DNA of 64,000 bases from Ardenticatenaceae bacterium (GTDB taxonomy: Bacteria; Chloroflexota; Anaerolineae; Promineifilales; Promineifilaceae). The position numbers were made by a program, and so were the translations under genes. How positions within the stretch are numbered: the stretch's first letter is position 1; every line of letters starts with the position of its first letter. Below the pieces are notes generated by a model that was not told the DNA's origin, made no database searches, and was given only the letters and a program-made list of their open reading frames with translations. The stretch spans positions 1 to 64,000 of the forward strand of contig JACKCD010000003.1 in assembly GCA_020634215.1 (NCBI GenBank), given 5' to 3'. Shown here piece after piece: positions 8,734 to 15,252 of the stretch.

Positions 8734-9516
8734 CTATGAAGTCTGCGAGGTATCATAGCGGGGTTTTGTTTCATTTGGCGTAACAATTTGCTCGGCTTTA
8801 ACCGTTTTTTTTAGCACGGGCGACAACCCTAGCCGGTCACGCAGCATGACGAGCAAGGCGCGGAAGCCGTCGCGGGCGGTGATTTTTTTCCCTTCGGCAT
8901 AGGTGCGGGGGCTGTAGTTGATGGGAATTTCGAGAATGTTGTGGCCGGAGAGCAAGATTTTGTTGGGTAGCTCAAAATCGAGGTTGAAGTCGGTGGTGGT
9001 GAGGTTGAGGGCTTTGACGACATCGCTCCGCACCATTTTGGTGGCGGTGGCGACATCGGTGAGGTGGCCGCCAAAGAGGAGGTTGGTAACGGCCGTTAAT
9101 ACCCGCACCCCCAAATACGCATGAGCATACTCATACTTCACATGCCCACCCAATACCCGCGAGCCAAAAATCGCTGGCGCGTTTGTCGCCGCCGCCAGTT
9201 GGCAAAACTTGCTGTGTTCGGCCGGGTCATACTCCGCGTCCGCATCCTGAATAATCATATAATCGCCCGTCATATTGGCAATTCCCGTGCGGATAGACAT
9301 CCCCTTGCCCATGTTGCGCTCGTGCAAAATCACCCGAATTTCCGGGTCAGTAATCGTTTGCAAAATTTCGCGGGTGCCATCGGTGGAGCAGTTGTCTACG
9401 ACCAAAATCTCCCGTGTCCAACCTGCGCCCAGATCAACCGCCTGGGTTTTGGCAATGACATCACGGATAGTCGCCCGTTCGTTATAACAACAAATAATGA
9501 CAGACAATTTTTTCAT
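8734..9516 (-). CDS. Glycosyltransferase family 2 (DPM1/polyprenyl-phosphate sugar transferase-like)
   Basis: A 260-residue GT-A enzyme without obvious membrane helices. N-terminal VIICCYNERATI is the GT2 start, VVDNCSTDGT binds the nucleotide sugar, and IIQDADAEYDP carries the DxD metal site. The C-terminal ILEIPINYSPRTYAEGKKI resembles the NYxPRxxxEGKK end of dolichyl/undecaprenyl-phosphate mannose synthases. It would load a sugar on a polyprenyl carrier, the kind of donor a GT39 enzyme such as the one at 2678 uses; this functional link is inferred. A 213-bp gap with a small hairpin follows upstream. Confidence 0.88.
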   Translation of the reverse strand: MKKLSVIICCYNERATIRDVIAKTQAVDLGAGWTREILVVDNCSTDGTREILQTITDPEIRVILHERNMGKGMSIRTGIANMTGDYMIIQDADAEYDPAEHSKFCQLAAATNAPAIFGSRVLGGHVKYEYAHAYLGVRVLTAVTNLLFGGHLTDVATATKMVRSDVVKALNLTTTDFNLDFELPNKILLSGHNILEIPINYSPRTYAEGKKITARDGFRALLVMLRDRLGLSPVLKKTVKAEQIVTPNETKPRYDTSQTS

Positions 9517-9664
9517 AATCTAACAAAGGCAAGTTACAAGTTGCAGGTAGCAAGGCGGTTTGGAGTGATCCAATCCTGGTTCGGGCAGCTTCTCACTTGC
9601 AGCAAAAAATTATTTGGGAAGCAAACGTTGGAAAAAAAACAGTTTTGGCGTTCTTAAAGGCTCT

Positions 9665-9690
9665 TTCATTCCTGCGAAAGCGGGAATGAC
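9665..9690. repeat. REP-like short hairpin (CATTCCTGC-GAAA-GCGGGAATG)
   Basis: Arms CATTCCTGC and GCGGGAATG (one G-T pair) around GAAA. It is a very common bacterial intergenic hairpin motif and lies between GT2 and the PIN-domain gene. Confidence 0.6.
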
Positions 9691-9729
9691 AACTTTGTGA
9701 TTGCCAATTTTATACTTTACATCAATCCC

Positions 9730-10122
9730 TCATGGTATATGTAGAACCAAATTGGGAATAAACCGAAAATCCTTCACATTCAGGGTAAATAATGGCAGGT
9801 TGTGAACCAAAGCTGTTGCCGCAATCAAAGCGTCGGGAATAGTTGGTTTATGGCTTAAGACAAATGTCTCCAGTATTTCCAAAAATTGGTGCGACACTGC
9901 CGTATCAATCGGATATGATTTTATTAAGGAAAGGTGTTTTCTAATGCGCTGGAATTCGATCTTATCACGCGCCCCAAAATAAAGCTCAGCTTGCGTCACA
10001 ACGCTGATACCCAAATTTGCTGTTCCAACATCCCGTAATTGTGCCGCCACCTGTTGGTTATTACGATAAAGCTCAATCAGGATATTTGTATCACACAAGA
10101 CTATATTTGCTGCTGCGGCCAT
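9730..10122 (-). CDS. PIN-domain toxin (VapC-like)
   Basis: A 130-residue PIN-fold RNase candidate. The acidic pattern is present: D in LCDTNILIEL near residue 11, E in TQAELYFGA near 47, D in IPDALIAATAL near 98 and D in LNVKDF near 117. VapC-like toxins cut tRNA or other RNA when released from their antitoxin. Its start overlaps the end of the small upstream gene (10101-10337) by 22 bases, the usual antitoxin-first order. AT-richer than the neighbouring biosynthetic genes. Confidence 0.85.
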   Translation of the reverse strand: MAAAANIVLCDTNILIELYRNNQQVAAQLRDVGTANLGISVVTQAELYFGARDKIEFQRIRKHLSLIKSYPIDTAVSHQFLEILETFVLSHKPTIPDALIAATALVHNLPLFTLNVKDFRFIPNLVLHIP

Positions 10123-10337
10123 GCTTCTTCTCGAATCTTATTCAAAGATATATTACTGCTTTCCCAGATCCCCGCGATAGCAAAGAAATCTTCAACCTTA
10201 TCAACGACGTTTGGGGAAACATATTCATCCACATTGCTTCTTGACTCCACAGAATCAACAAAACTTAATGATTCTAGTAATTGCAACAAGATCTGCGCTT
10301 TTTTCTTATCAGCAACCTGAATAACAATTTGTTCCAT
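10101..10337 (-). CDS. Small antitoxin-like protein paired with the PIN toxin
   Basis: A 78-residue protein with a strand-helix start (EQIVIQVADKKKAQILLQLLESLSF) and a helical, acidic C-terminal half. I do not recognise a named DNA-binding fold. Position is the main evidence: it is upstream of the PIN toxin, with a 22-base overlap, and of antitoxin size. The beginning resembles small proteins often paired with PIN toxins in cyanobacteria and Chloroflexota. Confidence 0.68.
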   Translation of the reverse strand: MEQIVIQVADKKKAQILLQLLESLSFVDSVESRSNVDEYVSPNVVDKVEDFFAIAGIWESSNISLNKIREEAWPQQQI

Positions 10338-10401
10338 TAGAGCCGCCTATTCCTAGCCTCTTTCGCAAAATGCTGATTTCTGATCGTGTTTGGTATATCA
10401 A

Positions 10402-11727
10402 TCAACGAATACCTCGTTCTTGAAAGAACTTGGCAAACATATCAATAATATAGTCAAGACGCGGAATATCCAAACCGGGAAACACCCCAATAAAGAACGC
10501 GCCGCGCATAATTTCATCGGCTATGGCTAAATTGCCGACGACCCGCGCCTGAATGTGCTGGTAGCCCGGCTGTTTGGTGATGTTGCCGGCAAAAATGAGC
10601 CGCGTTTCGACATGGTTCATTTCCAAAAAGCGGGTCAATTCATGGCGCATGAAAGGAGCGTCTGGTTTGACATAGAGAGGGAAGGCGAACCAAGATGGGT
10701 CGGCTTTGGGGTGCCAGGTAGGCAACATCAGGAATTGCTCAAATTGGCGTAGCCCTTCGTATAAATAGTGGAAGTTTCGTTTGCGCGTAGCGATAAAGTG
10801 CGGCAGCTTGCCAACCTGGGCTACCCCCATTGCTGCTTGCGGGTCGGTGGTTTTGAGATTATAGCCAATTTCGGTGTAATAGTAGCGATGGTCGTAGTAG
10901 CCGGGAATGCCGGGGACTTCGCGGTCAAAGCGGCGGTTGCATTTGCCGTTTACCGGGTTGTCATAACCGCACCAGCAGTCGCGTCCCCAGTCGCGCACCG
11001 AGCGGGCAATTTTTGCCAGGCGGCGGCTGTTGGTGTAGACCGCCCCTCCTTCGCCGAGGGTGATGTGGTGGGCGGGGTAGAAGCTGAGGGTTGCCATTTG
11101 GCCGAACGTCCCCACCATTTTGCCATCCCAAGTGGAGCCAAGTGCGTCGCAGGTGTCTTCGATTAAATAGAGGTTGTGCTTTTTGGTTAACTCGACGATG
11201 CGATCCATGTCGGCGGGGTTGCCGAGGGTGTGGGCGAAGATGATGGCGCGGGTGCGTGGGGAGATGGCGGCTTCGATTTCGGTGACGTTGGGGTTGTAGT
11301 CGCCCAAACAGCTATCCACAAAGACGGGGGTGAGCTGGTTTTGGATGATGGGGTTGACGGTGGTGGGGAAGCTGGCGGCGGGGACGATGACTTCATCACC
11401 GGGGAGCAGGGGGTGCTTTAGGCGACGGGAGCAAAGGGTGGTGACGGCAACGAGGTTGGCGGAGGAGCCGGAGTTGACGGGGATGACTTCGCGCACGCCG
11501 AGAAAGTGGCCGAGGTCGTCCTCGAATTGCTGGGTGTAGGGGCCGGCCGTCAACCAGAAATCGAGTACGGAGCTGACCATGTTTTGCAGTTCGTGTTCGT
11601 CAAAGACACGGCCGGCGTAGTGGACTCTGGATTTGCCCGGTTCAAACGGCCGTTCCTTATGCACCTTCTGGTAGTATTCAGCAACCTGCGCCAGGATGGC
11701 CTGGCGCAGCTCTTCCGTCTCACTCAT
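10402..11727 (-). CDS. rfbH: RfbH-type CDP-4-keto-6-deoxyglucose-3-dehydrase (E1), DegT/AHBA-fold
   Basis: A 441-residue PLP-fold (here PMP-dependent) enzyme. In RfbH/E1 the usual Schiff-base lysine of DegT aminotransferases is replaced by histidine; here SFYPAHHITLGEGG has His220/221 at that place. The [2Fe-2S] cysteines special to this subgroup are also seen: Cys193 (DTCDALGS), Cys251, Cys253 and Cys263 (CWCGYDNPVNGKC). The enzyme removes the C3 hydroxyl of CDP-4-keto-6-deoxyglucose on the way to 3,6-dideoxyhexoses. The partner reductase and the rest of the dideoxysugar pathway are not in the window. A candidate promoter (TTGGTT-16-TATAAT) lies at 11787-11814. Confidence 0.92.
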   Translation of the reverse strand: MSETEELRQAILAQVAEYYQKVHKERPFEPGKSRVHYAGRVFDEHELQNMVSSVLDFWLTAGPYTQQFEDDLGHFLGVREVIPVNSGSSANLVAVTTLCSRRLKHPLLPGDEVIVPAASFPTTVNPIIQNQLTPVFVDSCLGDYNPNVTEIEAAISPRTRAIIFAHTLGNPADMDRIVELTKKHNLYLIEDTCDALGSTWDGKMVGTFGQMATLSFYPAHHITLGEGGAVYTNSRRLAKIARSVRDWGRDCWCGYDNPVNGKCNRRFDREVPGIPGYYDHRYYYTEIGYNLKTTDPQAAMGVAQVGKLPHFIATRKRNFHYLYEGLRQFEQFLMLPTWHPKADPSWFAFPLYVKPDAPFMRHELTRFLEMNHVETRLIFAGNITKQPGYQHIQARVVGNLAIADEIMRGAFFIGVFPGLDIPRLDYIIDMFAKFFQERGIR

Positions 11728-11786
11728 TTGCTTGTGTTCATCCCTGCTTGATCTGATCGTTCACAAACGACCGCTTCTCAGGAAGG

Positions 11787-11814
11787 ATTATAACACACCG
11801 CAACCCATAACCAA
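11787..11814 (-). promoter_or_regulatory. Candidate promoter of the rfbH-like gene
   Basis: On the minus strand TTGGTT (11809-11814), a 16-bp spacer and TATAAT (11787-11792), 60 bases before the ATG at 11727. A perfect -10 box with a moderate -35 box in a divergent intergenic region. Confidence 0.5.
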
Positions 11815-11872
11815 GTGCGAGGCCAACGGGTTGGCTACGTTTGTCCGATGGTTGCCGCCGCGTTGTTTTGGT

Positions 11873-11901
11873 TTGCGCGGCTTGTTTTTCGTTCGTACAA
11901 T
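11873..11901 (+). promoter_or_regulatory. Candidate promoter of the NACHT gene
   Basis: TTGCGC (11873-11878), a 17-bp spacer and TACAAT (11896-11901), 27 bases before the ATG at 11929. Its position supports starting the NACHT protein at 11929 and not at the upstream ATG at 11815. Confidence 0.45.
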
Positions 11902-11928
11902 CGGCTAACGTTTGCCGGAGATTCGCGT

Positions 11929-14900
11929 ATGAATTGGAAGATCATTGTTTTGTTATTAACGGCCGTTGGTGGCCCCATAGCCGCTGGAATCGTTTTTTCC
12001 CAGCAGGTGGCGCAAAACCCGCTGCAATCGGCGGTGTGGTTTGTTCTGTACGAACTCGTTTTGCTGATCATCAGCTTTGTGACAGGGCTGCTGGAGGAGC
12101 TGCAAAAGCGGTGGGTGCCGCGTGCCGCTGACTGGATTGATGACCTGCCGGGACGCTGGCGCAGCAAGCCGGAAAAGGCGTACCGCCAACACCTCATCTA
12201 TCGCCACCGGGATTTTGATGTCAAGGGGTTGAGTACCCAGGGCATCTACACACTGGAGCTGGAGCAGGTGTTTGTGGAGTTGAGCATTGCCCCGCAGCCG
12301 CCGGGGAAGGTACCGGCCGACCCCATTCACCAACTGCCCGACGAACTGCGGCAGGGGAGCCACACCATTTGGCAATTTTTGGCCGCCGAACCGCTGCAAA
12401 AGCAGCAGTTTGCCATTTTGGGGGCACCCGGCAGCGGCAAGACGACGCTGCTTAAGCACATGACGCTGGCACTGGCGGCAAGCAAGGGGAATGGATTGCC
12501 CAAAAAATTACCTATCCTGCTCTTTTTGCGTGACCACGCAGCAACGATTGCTGAAATGACTGGCTACCAACCCCAAAAAGAGACACATTCGCCAACGATT
12601 TCTAATGCTGATTTGCGGCAAACAGTTAACAATTTAAGCGTAGCTGATGTGAAGGGGCTGGCATCTGATTTGGGGCTTGATCATGAGGATCTCGCTGGCG
12701 GTAATAAGAGAGAACTAGTTGTTGAACTGATTAATGCAGCCAGGCGGATGGGGAAAGCCAACGATTTGCGTAAATTATTGGAGTCGGTGTATTTAGCAAG
12801 TAAGCTGCCGAGTGGAGAGTATGACGATTTTTTGTTGGTAGATGCACTATGGGGTGTTCTACAGCGATGGAAAGTGGATGTGCCAAAGGCATGGGTTGAA
12901 AAACAATTGGCTCTAGGACGTTGTTTAGTGATGTTGGATGGGCTGGATGAGGTGGCTGACCCGCAGTTGCGGCGGCTGGTGGTGGCCTGGGTGGAGCGGC
13001 AGATGTTGATTTATGGCGGCAACCGCTTTGTCGTGACGTCACGACCGTTTGGCTACCGCTCCAACCCGCTGGGCGGGGTGGCGGTGCTGGGGGTGCAGCC
13101 GTTTAGCCGGGCGCAGATGAGCCGCTTTGTCCACAACTGGTACCGAGCCAATGAGGTGATGAGCAGCCAGAAGAATGACCCCGGCGTGGCGATGAAGGCG
13201 CAGGAGGGGGCTGAGGATTTGCTGCGGCGGCTGGAGCAAACGCCGACGCTGCTGGAGCTGGCGGTGAACCCGCTGCTGCTGACGATGATTGCCACCGTCC
13301 ATCGCTACCGCAGCTCGCTGCCGGGGCGACGGGTGGAGCTGTATGCCGAGATTTGTGAAGTCTTTTTGGGCAAGCGGCAGCAGGCGCGGGGGCTGGTGCT
13401 GGATTTGACCCCGGCGCAAAAGCAAGCGGTGCTGCAGCCGCTGGCCTTTGCCATGATGGAGGGGGAGCGGCGCGAGATGGCGATGGCGGCGATCATTGAG
13501 CTGATTCAGGAGCCGGCGGGGTTGGTGAACCCTGGTACTGACCCAATGGTGTTTTTGCGTGATGTTGAGAATTTGAGCGGGCTGCTGCTGGAGCGGGAGC
13601 AGGGGGTGTATGGCTTTGCCCATTTGACCTTTCAGGAATATTTGGCGGCGGCGCACGTGCGCGAGATGGGGTTGGAAGCAGCACTGGTGGCGCAGGTGGG
13701 GGCAAGCTGGTGGCACGAGACGATTCGGCTGTATGCGGCGCAGGGGGAGGCGACGGCGATTTTGGCGGCTTGTTTGGCGGGGGAGAGGCCGACGGTGGCG
13801 GCACTGATGCTGGCGATTGAGGTGGAGGAGGAGGCGCGGGCGGTGGCTCCGGCAGTGCGGGAGCAGCTAAGACAGGTGTTGGAGGCGTGGGTGGAGGATG
13901 CAGAGCCGGAACGGCGGCGGTTGGTGGCGGAGGCACTGCTGGCGCGGCGGCTCAAACGGCTGGTGCGGCTGGATGAGGATCGGTATATAGACAGTAGCCT
14001 AGTGACCCACGCTGAATACCAACTTTTTTTGGACGAGATGCGGGAACAGAAGAAATTTTACCAGCCGGATCATTGGCTGACGGGGCAGTTTGTGCCGGGG
14101 ACGGGCAACCAGCCGGTTGTGGGGGTGCGCAGTGGGGATGCAATGGCATTTGTGGATTGGCTCAATGGGCGACAGGAGAGAGAAGGGTGGCATTTCCGCC
14201 TGCCAGAGGACGAGGAAGGGGATAGGTTGGCTGGCTTAGTGACCATGCCCCTGGGCTATTGGGTACAACGGGCTGCAGGCTGGTTTGTTGTAGGCGATGG
14301 TTCCCCATCGCCTACAACAAACCAGCTTCTGGCATGGCAGCAGAAAGACCTCGCCCGCGCCCTCGACCTCGCCCGCGCCCTCGCCCTTGACCTCGACCTC
14401 GCCCTTGACCTCGACCTCGACCTCGCCCTTGACCGCACCCGCGCCCTTGCCCTTGACCTTGACCTCGACCGCGCCCTCGCCCTTGACCTCGCCCGCGCCC
14501 TCGCCCTTGACCTTGACCGCGCCCTTGCCCTTGACCGCACCCTCGACCTCGCCCGCGCCCTCGACCTCGCCCGCGCCCGCGCCCTCGACCTCGACCTCGA
14601 CCTCGACCTCGACCTCGCCCGCGCCCTCGACCTTGCCCGCGCCCTCGACCTCGCCCGTATCCGCGGCTTAGGCGTTGATGAGCGTGATAGAGAAATCGCA
14701 CGGTATTTTTTGCGGCTTTCGGCACTTTTACTGGCCGAAGTATTTGTCTCGAGGCGTGAGCTTTATAGAGCCGATGTTAAGCAGAAAAGCTGGCTAGAGC
14801 GGCGGCGGCTAACGGCCGATTTAGCCGCCTTTGAAGCAGCTGCCCAGACCATCATTGATGCCTATCTGAGGCTGTATGTGGATTTGGTGACAGTGGAAGA

Positions 14901-14988
14901 ACGGATTGCCGGGAATTTGTCGGCCGTGGAAGGCATTCGCCTGGTCAAAGAACGCAAACCCACCACCGAACCCCCCACCCATCCGTAG
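11929..14988 (+). CDS. Membrane-anchored NACHT (STAND) NTPase with inserted Death-like EAD, SUMF1-like domain and dipeptide-repeat tail
   Basis: A 1019-residue protein; the ATG at 11929 has GGAG 8 bases upstream. Order: two transmembrane helices (residues about 5-23 and 35-56); NACHT Walker A GAPGSGKTT (165-173); an insert at about 208-300 containing an EAD/Death-like helical domain (224-288, DLGLDHEDLAGGNKREL); Walker B and acidic box MLDGLDE (335-341); TSRPFGY; helical winged region to about 670; a SUMF1/formylglycine-enzyme-like domain (about 690-780, SSLVTHAEYQLFLDEM); an alternating D/A/R-L repeat (807-912); and a charged helical tail. NACHT STAND proteins are ligand-triggered switches, several acting in antiphage defence. 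The EAD would recruit an effector with a like domain; none is adjacent. The insert is AT-richer than its surroundings, which suggests later acquisition. Confidence 0.92.
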   Translation: MNWKIIVLLLTAVGGPIAAGIVFSQQVAQNPLQSAVWFVLYELVLLIISFVTGLLEELQKRWVPRAADWIDDLPGRWRSKPEKAYRQHLIYRHRDFDVKGLSTQGIYTLELEQVFVELSIAPQPPGKVPADPIHQLPDELRQGSHTIWQFLAAEPLQKQQFAILGAPGSGKTTLLKHMTLALAASKGNGLPKKLPILLFLRDHAATIAEMTGYQPQKETHSPTISNADLRQTVNNLSVADVKGLASDLGLDHEDLAGGNKRELVVELINAARRMGKANDLRKLLESVYLASKLPSGEYDDFLLVDALWGVLQRWKVDVPKAWVEKQLALGRCLVMLDGLDEVADPQLRRLVVAWVERQMLIYGGNRFVVTSRPFGYRSNPLGGVAVLGVQPFSRAQMSRFVHNWYRANEVMSSQKNDPGVAMKAQEGAEDLLRRLEQTPTLLELAVNPLLLTMIATVHRYRSSLPGRRVELYAEICEVFLGKRQQARGLVLDLTPAQKQAVLQPLAFAMMEGERREMAMAAIIELIQEPAGLVNPGTDPMVFLRDVENLSGLLLEREQGVYGFAHLTFQEYLAAAHVREMGLEAALVAQVGASWWHETIRLYAAQGEATAILAACLAGERPTVAALMLAIEVEEEARAVAPAVREQLRQVLEAWVEDAEPERRRLVAEALLARRLKRLVRLDEDRYIDSSLVTHAEYQLFLDEMREQKKFYQPDHWLTGQFVPGTGNQPVVGVRSGDAMAFVDWLNGRQEREGWHFRLPEDEEGDRLAGLVTMPLGYWVQRAAGWFVVGDGSPSPTTNQLLAWQQKDLARALDLARALALDLDLALDLDLDLALDRTRALALDLDLDRALALDLARALALDLDRALALDRTLDLARALDLARARALDLDLDLDLDLARALDLARALDLARIRGLGVDERDREIARYFLRLSALLLAEVFVSRRELYRADVKQKSWLERRRLTADLAAFEAAAQTIIDAYLRLYVDLVTVEERIAGNLSAVEGIRLVKERKPTTEPPTHP
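14279..14326. repeat. Perfect 22-bp inverted repeat inside the NACHT coding region
   Basis: Arms 14279-14300 (begins GCTGGTTTGTTGTAGG) and 14305-14326 match exactly, with a 4-base loop TTCC. It is read in frame as WFVVGDGSPSPTTNQ at the border of the SUMF1-like domain and the dipeptide repeat. Confidence 0.95.
14345..14660 (+). repeat. Hexanucleotide-based tandem repeat coding alternating D/A/R and L/A
   Basis: About 315 bases made of 6-base units GACCTC, GCCCTC/GCCCTT and GCCCGC, in frame, giving about 105 residues such as ALDLARALDLDLDL. No other tract in the window is like it. The reverse strand reads as Arg/Gly- or Arg/Ser-rich in its other frames. Confidence 0.95.
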
Positions 14989-15155
14989 GGGCGGGTTGGC
15001 GCGGATAGGCGCAGGGTGAACAGACGGCATTTTCACCGCGCCGTCTCGCCCATGCCCCACCCATCCACGCCAATTTGGGGTAACACAAGGGCGAGACGAC
15101 CGGGAGATGAGGCCAACGGCATTGCCAGCGCAAACCCCGGTCATCCCGCCCCTAC
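14985..15155. mobile_element. MITE-like element, copy 1 (171 bp)
   Basis: Terminal inverted repeats GTAGGGGCGGG (14985) and CCCGCCCCTAC (ending 15155), with an internal stretch rich in GGCGCGG and CGCGCCGTCTCGCCC that can also pair. The TAG stop codon of the NACHT gene (14986-14988) lies inside the left terminal repeat. Related copies at 15183-15250 (partial) and 17627-17775, all in the same orientation. No coding capacity. Confidence 0.75.
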
Positions 15156-15182
15156 TAAAATATCGTGTGTATCATGCGTCAT

Positions 15183-15250
15183 GTGGGGCGGGATGGCGTG
15201 GGGAATCGCAGGGTGAACAGACGGCATTTTCACCGCGCCGTCTCGCCCCT
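15183..15250. mobile_element. MITE-like element, copy 2 (left part only)
   Basis: GTGGGGCGGGATGGCGTGG to CGCCGTCTCGCCCC repeats the left 65 bases of copy 1, including an identical run around GTGAACAGACGGCATTTTC, but lacks the right half. It ends 3 bp before the stop codon of the CoxL-like gene. Confidence 0.75.
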
Positions 15251-15252
15251 GA

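Noticed and set aside
13039..13716. Long antisense frame within the NACHT gene
   Set aside because: His/Pro/Gln-rich shadow of a GC-rich coding region whose sense frame holds conserved STAND motifs.
14150..14340. Intein or group II-like insertion at the SUMF1/repeat seam of the NACHT protein
   Set aside because: Only a 48-base hairpin is extra; no splicing motifs or endonuclease domain.
14345..14660. Possible CRISPR-like or non-coding tandem array
   Set aside because: The unit is 6 bases with no spacers, and the frame of the NACHT gene runs through it without a stop.
14256..14725. Arg/Gly-rich or Arg/Ser-rich proteins on the reverse strand of the repeat tract
   Set aside because: They arise only from the reverse reading of the hexamer repeat and have no promoter or ribosome site.
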